Part shown: positions 17,666 to 28,130 of the stretch, piece by piece
Numbering within the stretch: the stretch's first letter is position 1
Layout: every line of letters begins with the position of its first letter
Origin: Linnemannia hyalina
Taxonomy: Eukaryota; Mortierellomycota; Mortierellomycetes; Mortierellales; Mortierellaceae
Reading direction: 5' to 3'
NCBI GenBank assembly: GCA_019671135.1
Contig: JAHRHY010000008.1
Location: 2,264,322-2,328,321, forward strand
DNA: 64,000 nucleotides
Notes under the pieces: generated by a model
Databases searched by the model: none
What the model saw: only the letters and a program-made list of their open reading frames with translations
What the model was told of the DNA's origin: nothing
Program-made: the position numbers and the translations under genes

Positions 17666-18925
17666 TTACTTTGTACGCTTATATGATGGAATCTCCACTC
17701 CTGCAAAAATTTCACGTCGCTTATTAGTCGACTCTTCCCGTTGTTTATCCTCGACATCCATAGTAGTCATCTCCAAGAACTGCTCTTGTAACTTTGTTAT
17801 ATCTCGTGCATTATGCAACATCTCATCCACTGGAATATAATCCAAGATTTGTTCCATTGCACCATTGGCATATGGAAAGTCGAAGCCATCTCTAATCCAG
17901 GCACTATGAATGGGTTCCAGATTTAACTGCAGTAGTGCCACCATCTTCTTGATGTTCATAAGTAAGAGACACAATCGCAATTGCAAATTATATGTTTCTA
18001 TCTTGGTTACCAACACTGGTTTCCTATTGTTGTGCTTCTCAAAGGTTGCTCCAAGATCTCCAAATTCGGCTTCTATCTGAGAGCGGAAACTGCCGAAAAT
18101 CTTATTGTAGTTAGTTTCATCTTGTGCAAGATCTTTCCCACGGCTTTTGCGAATTGGATAACAAAAGTTTTTCTTGCTCATGCTTGTTTCTTCTACTATT
18201 TTCTTAATGTATTGTGTGTACCCTCCATCCAATGCAATACAATCTAGCTCGTGGATGTGCTTATGTATCTTCATACCAACCAACATAGTACCATCGTTGT
18301 TATCCTTGCAAGGTAGCGATTTAGAGACTAGTATTGCCATTCCATTGCAATCGACACACACTTGCGTTCTTACACCAGATTTCTTCAGCTTGTAAGAGTA
18401 CATGTCTGAGCTAGACTTTTCTTCACATGAAAGACGTGTATCATGACCATCCAAATGCAATGTTACATGTGGGAATAGTGGTGGATTCCTGAGTTTAGCA
18501 GAAATCAAGCGTATAGGAAATGTGGAGAACATATTCGCAAGTGCATGGTTAATATGCTTCGAATGCACATTATAGTTAGTCTTGTAGAACTCTGTATGAA
18601 TGGAGTGGAAACTACTTTTTGGTATGTGGGTTGACATTCCATCCATTGCCAAGCCTGCAACTAAGTGGTACAATATCAACAATCCTTTGTCGACTTCTCT
18701 GTATGGACCTGGATACTGCTTGAGAGACCAAATAACTACAAGAAAGTAGAATACAGGAATTGCACCTAATCTTCTTATAAGTAAGTCTTTAACAGTTTTC
18801 ATGTGTGCTACTAGCTTCAACGCAGTCCTATGATTATTGGATGGTTCTTGCGTAGGCCATTCTGCATCCAAAAAAGTCCATTCATCCTCTAACAACCGTT
18901 GAAATAGGCGCTTTAAGTTTGCCAT
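17666..18925 (-). CDS. DDE transposase, PIF/Harbinger-like (element Z1)
   Basis: 419 residues from the ATG of MANLKRLFQ (18925); the longer frame upstream covers the promoter. Same architecture as the Y/X transposase: an N-terminal helical region (WTFLDAEWPTQEPSNNHR), then HLDGHDTR, CIALDGGYTQYI and FRSQIEAEFGDLGATFEKHNNR carrying the D, D and E. Roughly half the residues look identical to the Y/X protein. The C-terminal tail is basic (NKRREIFAGVEIP...KRTK). A second copy at 32862-34169 differs mainly at the C-terminus, where that element was cut. The start lies about 65 bp after a TTTTTTAAAAC motif. It probably mobilises Z elements by acting on the shared GGAGGCC ends. Confidence 0.82.
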   Translation of the reverse strand: MANLKRLFQRLLEDEWTFLDAEWPTQEPSNNHRTALKLVAHMKTVKDLLIRRLGAIPVFYFLVVIWSLKQYPGPYREVDKGLLILYHLVAGLAMDGMSTHIPKSSFHSIHTEFYKTNYNVHSKHINHALANMFSTFPIRLISAKLRNPPLFPHVTLHLDGHDTRLSCEEKSSSDMYSYKLKKSGVRTQVCVDCNGMAILVSKSLPCKDNNDGTMLVGMKIHKHIHELDCIALDGGYTQYIKKIVEETSMSKKNFCYPIRKSRGKDLAQDETNYNKIFGSFRSQIEAEFGDLGATFEKHNNRKPVLVTKIETYNLQLRLCLLLMNIKKMVALLQLNLEPIHSAWIRDGFDFPYANGAMEQILDYIPVDEMLHNARDITKLQEQFLEMTTMDVEDKQREESTNKRREIFAGVEIPSYKRTK

Positions 18926-19167
18926 AACTGTAATTACAACCTGGTAAACTATTAGCAAAAATTCCTTTATATAACACACTTTTGGATTTTTTAAAACTAT
19001 TAACGATAAACACGATAGGGGAGCAAGCCCCTCAACCAGATGTTAAAGTACTTCATCATGGCGGTTTTGCGACCACTTTTTTGTAACCACCAATTTTCTC
19101 CCAACCACCAAAGTATACAAACGATATTTTATAGACATTTCCTAAGTCTACATAACTTTTATTTATA
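18926..19167 (-). promoter_or_regulatory. Z1 transposase upstream region
   Basis: Contains TTATATAA (18967-18976) and GATTTTTTAAAAC (about 18988) upstream of the transposase ATG, then a GGGGAGCAAGCCCCTC inverted-repeat segment at about 19018. Conserved at 34170-34410 and, from AAACTATTAGCAAAAATT onward, at 36440-36660 in Z3, which lacks the transposase. Confidence 0.5.
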
Positions 19168-19826
19168 CAACTTCTTTTTTCTGTCTTGTTATCACACAAA
19201 ATGCGATAGAAATGTCACAATATTCATACCCATTTGCATCACGAAATATGGGATACGTTTTAAGAAACGTCTATTTTAAACGACATAATTATTCTGTTAA
19301 CAACTTCTTTTTTCTGTCTTGTTATCACACAAAATGCGATAGAAATGTTACAATGTTCATACCCATTTGCATCACGAAATATGTGATGTGTTTTAAGAAA
19401 CGTCTATTTTTAACGACATAATTGCTCTTTAAACAACACATTTTCTCTACCTTATTATCATACAAAATGCGATAGAAATGTTACAATGTTCATACCCATT
19501 TGCATCACGAAATATGTGATACGTTTTAAGAAACGTCTATTTTAAACGACATGATTACTCTGTTAACAACACATTTTCTCTACCTTATTATCACACAAAA
19601 TGCGATAGAAATGTTACAATGTTCATACCCATTTGCATCACGAAATATGTGATGTGTTTTAAGAAACGTCTATTTTTAACGATATAATTACTCTATTAAC
19701 AACACATTTTTTCTATCTTGTTATCACACAAAATGCAATAGAAACGTTGTAATATAATAGCCATTTGCATTATAAAATATGTGATGTGTTTTAAGAACGT
19801 CTATTTTAAACGATATAATTGTTATA
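19168..19826. repeat. Iteron-like tandem repeats of Z1, five units of about 133 bp
   Basis: Each unit has TTATCACACAAAATGCGATA, a TTCATACCCATTTGCAT block, CACGAAATAT and a GTTTTAAGAAACGT segment; some units form the inverted repeat ACGTTT-TAAG-AAACGT. The last unit is the most diverged (ATGCAATAG). Z2 has two units and Z3 at least two and a half. Subterminal position near a hairpin end resembles replication or telomere-proximal repeats of linear replicons; role inferred. Confidence 0.8.
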
Positions 19827-20415
19827 TCTACAACTACCCACAATACATGGTCTAATTGCGATATCTCTGTTTTTACCATTGTCGTAATTACCTACAATCT
19901 GTATAACAATAAATGCTATAACAATTGTAAGTTAACCAAAGTGTAATAATATTAAACGTCGTGCAAATCGTGGGCTTACCTAAAGTATGTCAACATTAAA
20001 CATTGTAATACTTACGAGTTTATCAAGAATGTATTAAAATTAAACATCACAATAATCACGAGGTCATCCAAAATGCGTTCATATCAAATATCATAACTGT
20101 GGTAATAACTACAGTTTGTCAGCTGTCGAATCGAATGCCGAATGTCAAATGTCGAATGTCGAATATTGTTGAGAAAGTGTAGCAATAACGCCATTAAAAA
20201 CGTATCAGCTACCCTTTCTTTCCAACAACCAATGTTTGTTAAAGCCACTATGCTACTTTTTTAAAAAATCGGGATCCAACTTTTTTTTAAAACTACCACT
20301 ACATCATCACCAGTATCACGAGTGCTATATTGGATATACACATAGGATATATCATGAAAAGGAGATATTAGTAACCATCGCTAATTATATAAACACGAAA
20401 ACAAATGCTCTACTA
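19827..20415. other. Z1 tail between iterons and terminal palindrome
   Basis: Non-coding AT-rich DNA conserved in Z', Z1 and Z2. It holds GTCGAATGTCGAAT clusters (20123-20165), GGATATACACATAGGATATATC and a TTTTTTAAAA near 20258. A short frame ending in the palindrome is not credible as a gene. Confidence 0.6.
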
Positions 20416-20866
20416 GGAGGCCATCCATGTTCGGCTCCACCAACCATAGACTACAGTATAAAAATATCTGTCAACCCCTATTAAAACAGTGTGTTCCTTG
20501 AGAGTACAACAAATCTCATCAGCTTTTTCCTTCCACCAGTCTCCATTTTCTACATTCACCACCACTACTTTGTAACATCATCTACTTTAGCTGAGAAAGC
20601 CTTGGACATGATCATCTCATATTGGATCCTAGATATTACAGATAGTAATTTCCTTTCCAATATGAGATGATCATGTCCAAGGCTTTCTCAGCTAAAGTAG
20701 ATGATGTTACAAAGTAGTGGTGGTGAATGTAGAAAATGGAGACTGGTGGAAGGAAAAAGCTGATGAGATTTGTTGTACTCTCAAGGAACACACTGTTTTA
20801 ATAGGTGTTGACAGATATTTTTATACTGTAGTCTATGGTTGGTGGAGCCGAACATGGATGGCCTCC
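20416..20866. repeat. Hairpin terminal palindrome, copy B (flop)
   Basis: Same 451-bp structure as copy A, but the 31-nt centre (20626-20656, begins ATCCTAGATATTACAG) is the exact reverse complement of the centre in copies A and C. One arm mismatch is visible (AACCCCTATT near 20475 against AACACCTATT). The right edge is followed by Helitron B coding sequence. Confidence 0.95.
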
Positions 20867-23800
20867 TTGGGACTTGTTAATAGTCATTGCAAAGGCAGGT
20901 CGGATAGGGAACTGGAGTCGACGGAACTTGAACGGCATATCGAGATCAGAAGGGCAGATCGGGATGCGGGAAAGGAATACTTGATTGCCGGCATGTGTTC
21001 CTGTAATGATAGTGGCTCCCAAGACGTACCGGGAGAGAGACGTACATATCAGTCGTGTACCATTGCAAAGTCCTTCCTGGGGCATAAGGTTTCGAAGGAG
21101 TATGACAGGGCAACCCACGGTCAATCTTAGGCAGTGAGGAGGGAGCGAAGACGACTTGAGGCCGTTCAGAAACTCAATAGGAAACAGAGCGTCCACTCTA
21201 TCGTCCTCTTTATCGATGATGGAGTCCTGCGAGAGAAACTCCTTTGATTCTCCTTGTATGGTCGACATGATGTGGTTGTTGACTTCATCGACGTTGTCGT
21301 TTGTTGGACAGAGCACTGCGCGCTGATTGAGATACTGGGTATTGCCAATATTGTGCTGGAGATCAGGGTAGACTTTGGCAATAAGATCGTCAATGTTGGC
21401 ATTGGCTGGCATCACCATCTGGGGTGGGAGTGTGATGTTGGTGGAGATTCCATTGTCTAGAGACGGGCCGGGAACTGTTCCTTCTCCGACTTGAAGAAGC
21501 CAGTTTGCAAACCCGGTTTGTTCCTCGATGTCGGGAGCGTTGGCATTTCTGAGAAGGCGCATGTTGACGGAAAGATGGAGGTGTTGGATGTGTTGCCAGA
21601 GTGGAGATCGTTTAAAGCAGGCTCCAATGGTTTCCTCTCTGCGTCCTTGCTTGACAACTGGAGGAATCTGCCTAAAGTCGCCGCCAAAGACCATGAGCTT
21701 TCCTCCAAAGGGATGGTGTTCGTTCTCAGGGTCCACAGTTTTCATTAGGTCTTTGAGAGTGCGGTCTACAGCCTCGAAGATATGCCGATGTGTCATAGGA
21801 GCTTCGTCCCAGACAACGATCTTGGCCTGGATGAGAAGATCTGCAACTTCTGACCTGTGATTGACTGAACAAACACTGTCCTCGTGGGTAGGGACGGGAA
21901 TCTTAAAGCGCGAGTGAGCGGTTCTTCCGCCTTGTAGAAGTAATGCGGCAATTCCAGATCCGGCGACGGCAAGAGCGATATCGTGATTTGACCGGACCAT
22001 AGATAGGATAAGGGAGTAAAGGAAGGTCTTCCCTGTGCCTGCGGGACCATCGATGAAGTACGTCTCGGAAGTGTTCATCTCATAGGAGCGCTTGATTCGG
22101 TCGTATGCTTCCCTCTGATTCCCATTGAGTGACTGCTCCATCACGGCGAAATCTTCTGCGCTGGGCAAAGGGTAATTCAACTCGTCTGCAATAAATGCAT
22201 TTACGTTGGGACCATGCTGCTCCAGTATGACGGGCTCGGGCATGCCTTCATAGTCGTGGAGAGTCTTGCCGAGGTTTCTCAGGAGGACTTGTAAGTGGAT
22301 CAGCGCAGCATTTGCACGCTGGTCTGCAAAGGATATCCGCTGCTCAGGACTGGTAGCGTCACGTTCCCTTGGACGGAGATCATCAGACAGTGCATCGCGA
22401 AAGGTGGTCCAAAGCTGAGCAGGATTTGTCGGGTTGCAAAAGGCAAGGATCTTTGCAAAAAGAGAGCGGAGTTGGTATCCCGTTTGACTGACAGCGGCAT
22501 CCCGAAGACAGTTCTCCCATTCGCGATCGTCTTGAAGCATGCCAAGGGCGATGCAAGCGGCCTTGAACGTAGGGTGGACCTCGTTTTCGACTGTTCTCAG
22601 GTCCTCAAACGATATAGGACTTGGCACCGAGAGCAGTAACAACCGCAAATAAAACAGATCGCCTGCGGTATCATGCACAAAAAACAGTCGGCCGACTGTA
22701 CATCCTCTCTCCCTGAGCTTCCATCGCTTCTCGCTCTTGAGGTAAACGTGGGTTTGAGGAAAGTTGTGGTACTTTGAAGGCGGCTCATCAGGATGGTGAC
22801 GGTTATAGTCGAAGAATGCAGTCAGCGTACTGCGCTCCAGTGCGGCTCTCTCTAGGACATCAGCGATGGGTTCGTCCGAGCGGAAGGCATGCATGAACTG
22901 ACCGGGGAGATGCAAATGCAACCTGGTGACGGATGGATAGGCACTGTGCAGGCGAAATCCAAATATGCGCCAAGCAGACTCGGAAGCAGAGACGTAGCGA
23001 CCGTCGATGAAATCAATGATCTCATTGGCTTCTTGCACAGGAAGATCACCGGCGACCTGAGTTCCGTCTTGTGCCGGCTGTTGGACCACAACAGTGGCTC
23101 GATCATGGCCCTTGTAGACGTACTTGTACAGATACTTGACGGCAGTGGAAGAGGTGCAGCTTTCGACATTAATGTGGGCGCCGTACTTTGCGGCCAGATA
23201 GGGGTTATGCGGAACGACCCAACGGTTGTCAATCTCGAAATCTCCCCGGCCATCGATCCTGATCGTCCTTCCATCCATGCGGCGCCGGTACTGCGGATAT
23301 CCATTTGGTCCGTTTGTAGTGTTCGCGAGGAAGGGCTTGGGATAGCCTTTGGTACACACGCCGTTCTCCATGCATGGGGAGTTCCTATTTGCCGGTCCAC
23401 ATGGGCCATGGATCATTGTTCTCTTGACGGTCTCGTAGGCAGCTGGGTGCGTTTCAGGATCGGGAATCTCAGCAGATATGTATTTGTCGTAGTCTGCAGG
23501 CAATCCAGGCTTGTGCTCAGGGCTCATGATGAGCAGAATGTGTGCGTGGGGTAGTCCACGCTTCTGGAACTCAATAACATGAATCATGCCGACAACCTTT
23601 CCAAGGACTTGCTTTTTCAACAGATCATGTGGGAGTTCCTTCAGCTTGATGTGAAAGACGCGTGTCGTCAGGTCCGGGCGGTCAGCCGCTGTCTGGTTTG
23701 GGAAAAGTTCTGACGTGATTTCGGGCCACTTGGGGTTACAGGTAAAAGTGACGAAATAATCCGGTGTCGATTCGAAGGCACGGACAATGGCCATTGCATC

Positions 23801-26193
23801 TTGGTACAGCTGCTGCATGTATCGGGGTCCGCTGACATAACTTGAAGGGAGGACGACCCGTCTTTCAACGGCAGCGGCGTCGACATCCCCAGCATTGACC
23901 GCATCCTGTAAGCCTGTGGAGATATCATGTCCAAAAAATAAATAATAATAATAATAATTAGAATTCTGAGAATGATCAATGCACCCTCAACATCTCAAAA
24001 ATGGTTCCCTTGATTACCTGAGTAGAGCTCAATACGAAGGGTCTGCTGATTATGCTTCAGAAAGTTGAGGCGATTCATGTCCATGGTGCAAAACATGTCA
24101 ACCATCAATTGCTGAAAGAGGCGTCTTGAACGGAACATGTACTCGCTGCTATCGCCAATGCGGTATTGGAGGCGATAGGCGAAGAAATCCATCATGGTGA
24201 TCCTGTGAGTATAGTTTCCCGGAGCATGCTCCTCATCGCCTTCACCCTCGTCGTCTTCACCTTCACCCTCATTGTTGAGACCCATTGCAGCTTGAGGATC
24301 AGCGTCGCCTAGGTGATTGTCGAGGATTTCATCATTATCGCCCTGGTCGATCTGCTCCTCGAGGTCGTTCTCGACGTCATCGTCGTCGTTGTCGCCAAGG
24401 TCCATATTGTCGTTGTTGTTGTCGTTGTCGTTGTTGTTGCCGTTGTTGTCAATGTCCATCTCATTAGCATTGGCTTGATCCAATAGTGGCTGTAGATTAT
24501 GAGGTGGAACTGGATGTCGATAAGCAAGTTGTGGATCTAGGACATGCTGCAAGACATCTTCCGGAGGTTGAGGGTTGTTTCGAGTGAGTCCTAGGTGATA
24601 TCCATCCTCCCCACGTAGAAACAACAGCGGGTAACAGAGAGGAAAGTATAACTGGTGCAGTGCTGAGACCTGATGAAGGCGGTTGTTGTGAAGCTGGATG
24701 ATTATATCCCGATTCCCAGGTGCATCTGTTGCATCGCCAGGAAGAATGGCGGCGAATTCATCGGCGGTGGGTCGATTGTAGCGTCTCGCGTCACCCGCCC
24801 TCTGACAAACGATCTTTAAGCCCAGAACCGGTGCATCGTCCGCTCGAATACGCTGTCCGATGGTCTTGAACCTCTTGGCGTACGGATTGTGCCTGTACAT
24901 GAGGCGATGAAGGATGCGGATAATCCTTCTGTCCTTGTCTCGGTCTCGTGCTTGCACACCATCCCCGCCGTTTGGAAGAGCCTGGTTCCTTGACCCATAG
25001 ATGAAATCCAAGCGTCGATCGACTTCAGCGTCCTGGTCCGAGTCGTGAAAATAAATCTGGGCAAACTGAGGTTGTTGGGCGTTTGGTGGGAGAATACCGC
25101 CGATCTTGTGGTAAAGCTGGCCCTTGACTTGAAAGGTATTTGGGCCTCTGCCAGGCGGTCGCCGCATGTCACGGTACTTTGTACTGGTGCCAAAGGATGC
25201 AAAAGCAAAGGCATTGTTGAAGGTCCGTGTGTTTGCCAGAAATCGCTTGGAGAGAGGGGTATCGCCTCTAAACAGTTCTTGTAATTCGGCAGGGGGAGCT
25301 TCAATAGTCGGCATTTTGACTCTTCCTTGGAGGCAACACATAGAGAAACGCGGAGTTACGACCGCACATCCGACGCGTTCCTGGATATATTCAGAAGATA
25401 GAAAAAAAAGTTAGGAATCTAAAAAAAATGCAGAAGATGTTTTAAAAAAAATGACTGATATTATATTGTTACCTCTCTCCAATGTAAGGCGCCACAGTGA
25501 GAGCAAACGACGTTCATCCGATCCAGGGCCTTGTATTCTGTATCATCTTGTTCCTTGCAAGCAGCCATTCCATTTCCGAACACACGTACAGCAGGAGCAT
25601 CAGGAATAGCAGGAGCGGCGGCAGGAGCGGCAGGAATAACAGGAATAGCAGGAATAGCAGCAGCGGCAGAGACTATAGGAGCAGCAGGAGTGGCAGGAAC
25701 AGTATGGGCAGCAGGAGCAATAGGAGCAGCAATGAGCAGGTATCGTCGATTCATAGGACAATCCTTGTGACTTTTGCGACTATGGCCAAGCCGTCCGCAA
25801 GATTGACACTTTAGAGCAGAATGAGGAGTAGCAGCGATAGGAGTAATTGAGGCAGCCGGAGAAATGGAAATAGCATGCCTGCGAGAGCCTTCCGCAGCTT
25901 CTTGATTGATTCGATCTTCTTGTCGTCGGCGTTCCATATCTCTTTGGGCGTCTTGGGCTATATCACTTGGGATAGTTATGGAGTTTGATGGTCTGTCCCT
26001 CCCCATAAACAAAAGAAAACGATAGAAAAGGTCACATTTCTTTAGCAACAGGAGCGGTTACACTTTATAACCTTTTCATTCTCATTTGCTCATACCTTTT
26101 TTTGTAGAGGCGGCATTTCGTTGAGGTATTTCGAGAATGTCCTGGTTGCTTGCAGCTTGCGCATAAACGCATAACATTGGTGGCCGATAACAT
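20867..26193 (-). CDS. Helitron Rep-Pif1 (RepHel) protein, four exons, C-terminus truncated
   Basis: Proposed exons: 26193-26096, 25998-25473, 25380-24018 and 23913-20867, with GT-AG introns of 97, 92 and 104 nt that keep frame (phases 2, 0 and 1). Splicing restores conserved Helitron junctions: CSHCGALHWRE joined to ERVGCA...MCCLQGRVKMP, and ELYSG joined to LQDAVNAGD...LPSSYVSGPRYM. Two zinc-knuckle-like segments precede (CASCKQPGHSRNTSTKC; CQSCGRLGHSRKSHKDC). The Rep domain has FVTFTCNPKWPEI, the HUH motif in GLPHAHILLIM (about 23530-23560) and the two-tyrosine YLYKYVYKG (about 23110-23140). The Pif1 helicase has Walker A GPAGTGKTF (about 22040) and DEAPM (about 21810). The frame is cut just after AFAMTINKSQ, so the last helicase motif (YVALSR in Helitron 1) is lost; this copy is probably inactive. 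The first exon and intron are less certain than the others. Confidence 0.85.
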
Positions 26194-26620
26194 TTTGGAA
26201 ATGTGAGGTGTTTAAGTGTCTGTTGATAGGGAATGAAAGGAAAAATGATGTTGGAGCGCGCGTAGATTGAGACAGCTTATTATATGTTTATTACAACAGG
26301 CTCTAAAAGAGATACCATCCTCTTTCTCTTCTCTTTCGCCTTTATGTTTATCCATCCCATCGTTTTTTTCTCCATTTCTCCTTTATTTTCTAGGCTGGAC
26401 ATGCTCTCTGGTTGATGGTTGATGGTTGATTAGATGGGCCGGTTCAAGAAACTATAAAGACCAATAATGAATAGGTTCGTGTAGCCTTGAAGGCCTTTAG
26501 CCGCCTGCTCTATGCTCTATTTCCTTTATGAGTTGTTCAAATGAATAAAATAACTGAAAAAAAATAGCCCGGAGCTTCATCATTTTTTTAATGTTTTATT
26601 TTTATTAATATTTATGGGAA
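26194..26620. other. Helitron B spacer between its two genes
   Basis: Non-coding, with T-rich stretches and a repeated GATGGTTGATGGTTGATT at about 26413. It probably holds the 3' UTR of the zinc-knuckle gene and the promoter of RepHel. No other signal seen. Confidence 0.5.
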
Positions 26621-27631
26621 TTAGTTCTGTAATACAGCTGAAAGTAATAGTTGTGATGAACAGGTGGGACATACAATGGCCATGCATCCAGAAGCAGTAT
26701 CCATGGTGGAGGGCATTGGAGAGGTCCACTCGGGCAACAAAGTGCTTGAAGTGCTTGCATGACTGGAAGAGGAGCTTTGTGTTGATATGACTTGTGTTAA
26801 TGGCCTCTGCAGATCATCCTCGCTTTCATCGTCGAGTTGGATTGACTCCGAACTGGAAACGCTTTTCCAACCTGGGCGCCGCCTTATGAGCGGCTCATCC
26901 TCGCTATTGCTATCCTCATAATCATCCACCACAATGGTAGACTGACTTGTTGTGTTTGGATCCTGATCCTGAACGACCTCAGCGAATGCAGCGAGGTCAT
27001 CGTCGTTGTCGTCTATGATCGATTCGTCCTCGCTATCATTAACATCCACCACAATGGTAGACTGACTTGTCGTGTTTGGATCCTGATCCTGATCGACCTC
27101 AGCAAGTGCAGCGAGGATGTCGTCGTCTGAGATGGTGTCAAAGATGGCTTCATAGTAGTTGACGCTGTAGGAATAATGCTTTTGAGTATTGTTGATCCTT
27201 GCACTTGTCGTTTGCTTCCCTTTATAGTATGGGCAGCGTCGACTCGTCGATCTTTGGTGGTCGGTTCCACGACACTTGGAACACCTGCTGATGGAGGAAG
27301 ACGGGGAGGAAGAAGAGGGAGAGGAGGAAGAGTAAGGAGTAATGGCCTTGGGTTTGGGTTTAGTGTTATTGATGGTGCGGCGCTTGATGGAGCGCTTGGT
27401 GTGTTTGGTAGGAAGAGAGTAGGGAGCGAAGGAAACAGAGGGAGCGGTAGCAGTAGAGCTGGTGGCAGTGTGCCGGGCGGAAAGGGGAGAGAACGTGACC
27501 GACTTGGTCATCTGCGACCTTGTTGAATTCATTGCCTTGGTTCGTTTATATCCTGTAAAGGTCGCAGGGGGAGAGACATTGGAGGTGGATGTTGAAGTAA
27601 GAGCGACACGGCGAGAGCGAGTGGAAGGCAT
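26621..27631 (-). CDS. Helitron accessory protein with zinc knuckle and acidic repeats
   Basis: 336 residues from the ATG at 27631. The N-terminus is Ser/Thr-rich and basic (MPSTRSRR, TGYKRTKA). A Cys/His cluster CSKCRGTDHQRSTSRRCPYYKGK sits near residue 118-140. An acidic region then contains a tandem duplication: AEVDQDQDPNTTSQSTIVV and AEVVQDQDPNTTSQSTIVV, about 43 residues apart. The C-terminus has CMAIVCPTCSS. Helitron 1 and 2 carry a shorter relative at the same position (37456 and 58148), so it belongs to this Helitron family. A T-run lies just upstream on the sense strand. Function unknown; nucleic-acid binding is suggested by the Cys/His cluster. Confidence 0.75.
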   Translation of the reverse strand: MPSTRSRRVALTSTSTSNVSPPATFTGYKRTKAMNSTRSQMTKSVTFSPLSARHTATSSTATAPSVSFAPYSLPTKHTKRSIKRRTINNTKPKPKAITPYSSSSPSSSSPSSSISRCSKCRGTDHQRSTSRRCPYYKGKQTTSARINNTQKHYSYSVNYYEAIFDTISDDDILAALAEVDQDQDPNTTSQSTIVVDVNDSEDESIIDDNDDDLAAFAEVVQDQDPNTTSQSTIVVDDYEDSNSEDEPLIRRRPGWKSVSSSESIQLDDESEDDLQRPLTQVISTQSSSSSHASTSSTLLPEWTSPMPSTMDTASGCMAIVCPTCSSQLLLSAVLQN

Positions 27632-27647
27632 GCTGGCTACTGACAGA

Positions 27648-27679
<32 letters not shown>

Positions 27680-28128
27680 GAGGTAAGGAAAGGAAAGGAA
27701 AGGAAAGGAAAGGAAATATTCTTGTCCGAAAAAAAGAGAAAGAAAAAGCCATCGGCTCTACTCTCTACATTCTCCATTTCCGCATTTTTAACATGCTTAC
27801 CGGCAGATCAGTTTACCGGTATGGCTCTCATTCCGCATTTTAACATGCTTACCGGAAGATCTGCTTACCGGTAGATCTGCTTACCGGTATGGCTCTCATC
27901 GCATCCCACATCCATCTATCATTTTCTCATTTTTAATTAACTTTCATTTTAATTAACTTTAAGCTAAAAAAAAAAACGCACACAACACACACAAACACTT
28001 ACACACACACTACATATACACCATACACACCATACACACACCACAACACCATGAGAAAGAGAAAGAGGGAACATCACATGATTTACGATAAGTCAGGTGA
28101 TGGAGATAACGATTTTGTATTAGTAAGA
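27632..28128 (-). promoter_or_regulatory. Helitron B 5' region with simple repeats
   Basis: Holds an A run (27651-27674; T in sense), GGAAA repeats (about 27684-27715), repeated TGCTTACCGG.AGATC segments (27790-27890), a CA-rich tract (27975-28050) and the presumed 5' terminus at 28128. Partly similar to 37009-37170 of Helitron 1 (ATCACCTGA and TCACATGAT in both). Confidence 0.55.
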
Positions 28129-28130
28129 TA

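Larger units (their letters stand above)
15801..20866 (+). mobile_element. Element Z1: hairpin-ended element with Rep-like and DDE transposase genes
   Basis: Bounded by 451-bp palindromes (15801-16251 and 20416-20866), each beginning GGAGGCC and ending GGCCTCC. Inside: a possible Rep gene (plus) convergent with a DDE transposase gene (minus), then five iteron-like repeats and a 585-bp tail. The right end lies in the helicase gene of Helitron B (next bases TTGGGAC). The left palindrome is shared with the preceding Z' tail. Total length 5066 bp. Confidence 0.75.
20867..28128 (-). mobile_element. Helitron B, 3' end removed by element Z1
   Basis: Rolling-circle Helitron on the minus strand. The 5' end is taken as TCTTACTAATACAAA at 28128, preceded by A and similar to the Helitron 1 start TCTAATAATACAAAG. 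It carries a zinc-knuckle gene (27631-26621) and a multi-exon Rep-Pif1 gene (26193-20867). The helicase is cut at the Z1 end, so the terminal hairpin and CTAG are missing. The 3' terminus of Helitron D (CTAG at 28134-28131) lies two bases upstream: a tandem pair. Confidence 0.85.

Noticed and set aside
19168..19826. CRISPR-like array
   Set aside because: Units are contiguous 133-bp tandem repeats without unique spacers, in a eukaryotic transposon.
20717..21130. 137-codon plus frame starting in palindrome B
   Set aside because: Starts at GTG in the palindrome and reads antisense Helitron helicase sequence; a fortuitous junction frame.
27970..28060. Telomere-like CA-rich tract
   Set aside because: Irregular CACACA/ACCATACAC runs inside Helitron B's 5' region, with no regular telomere unit.
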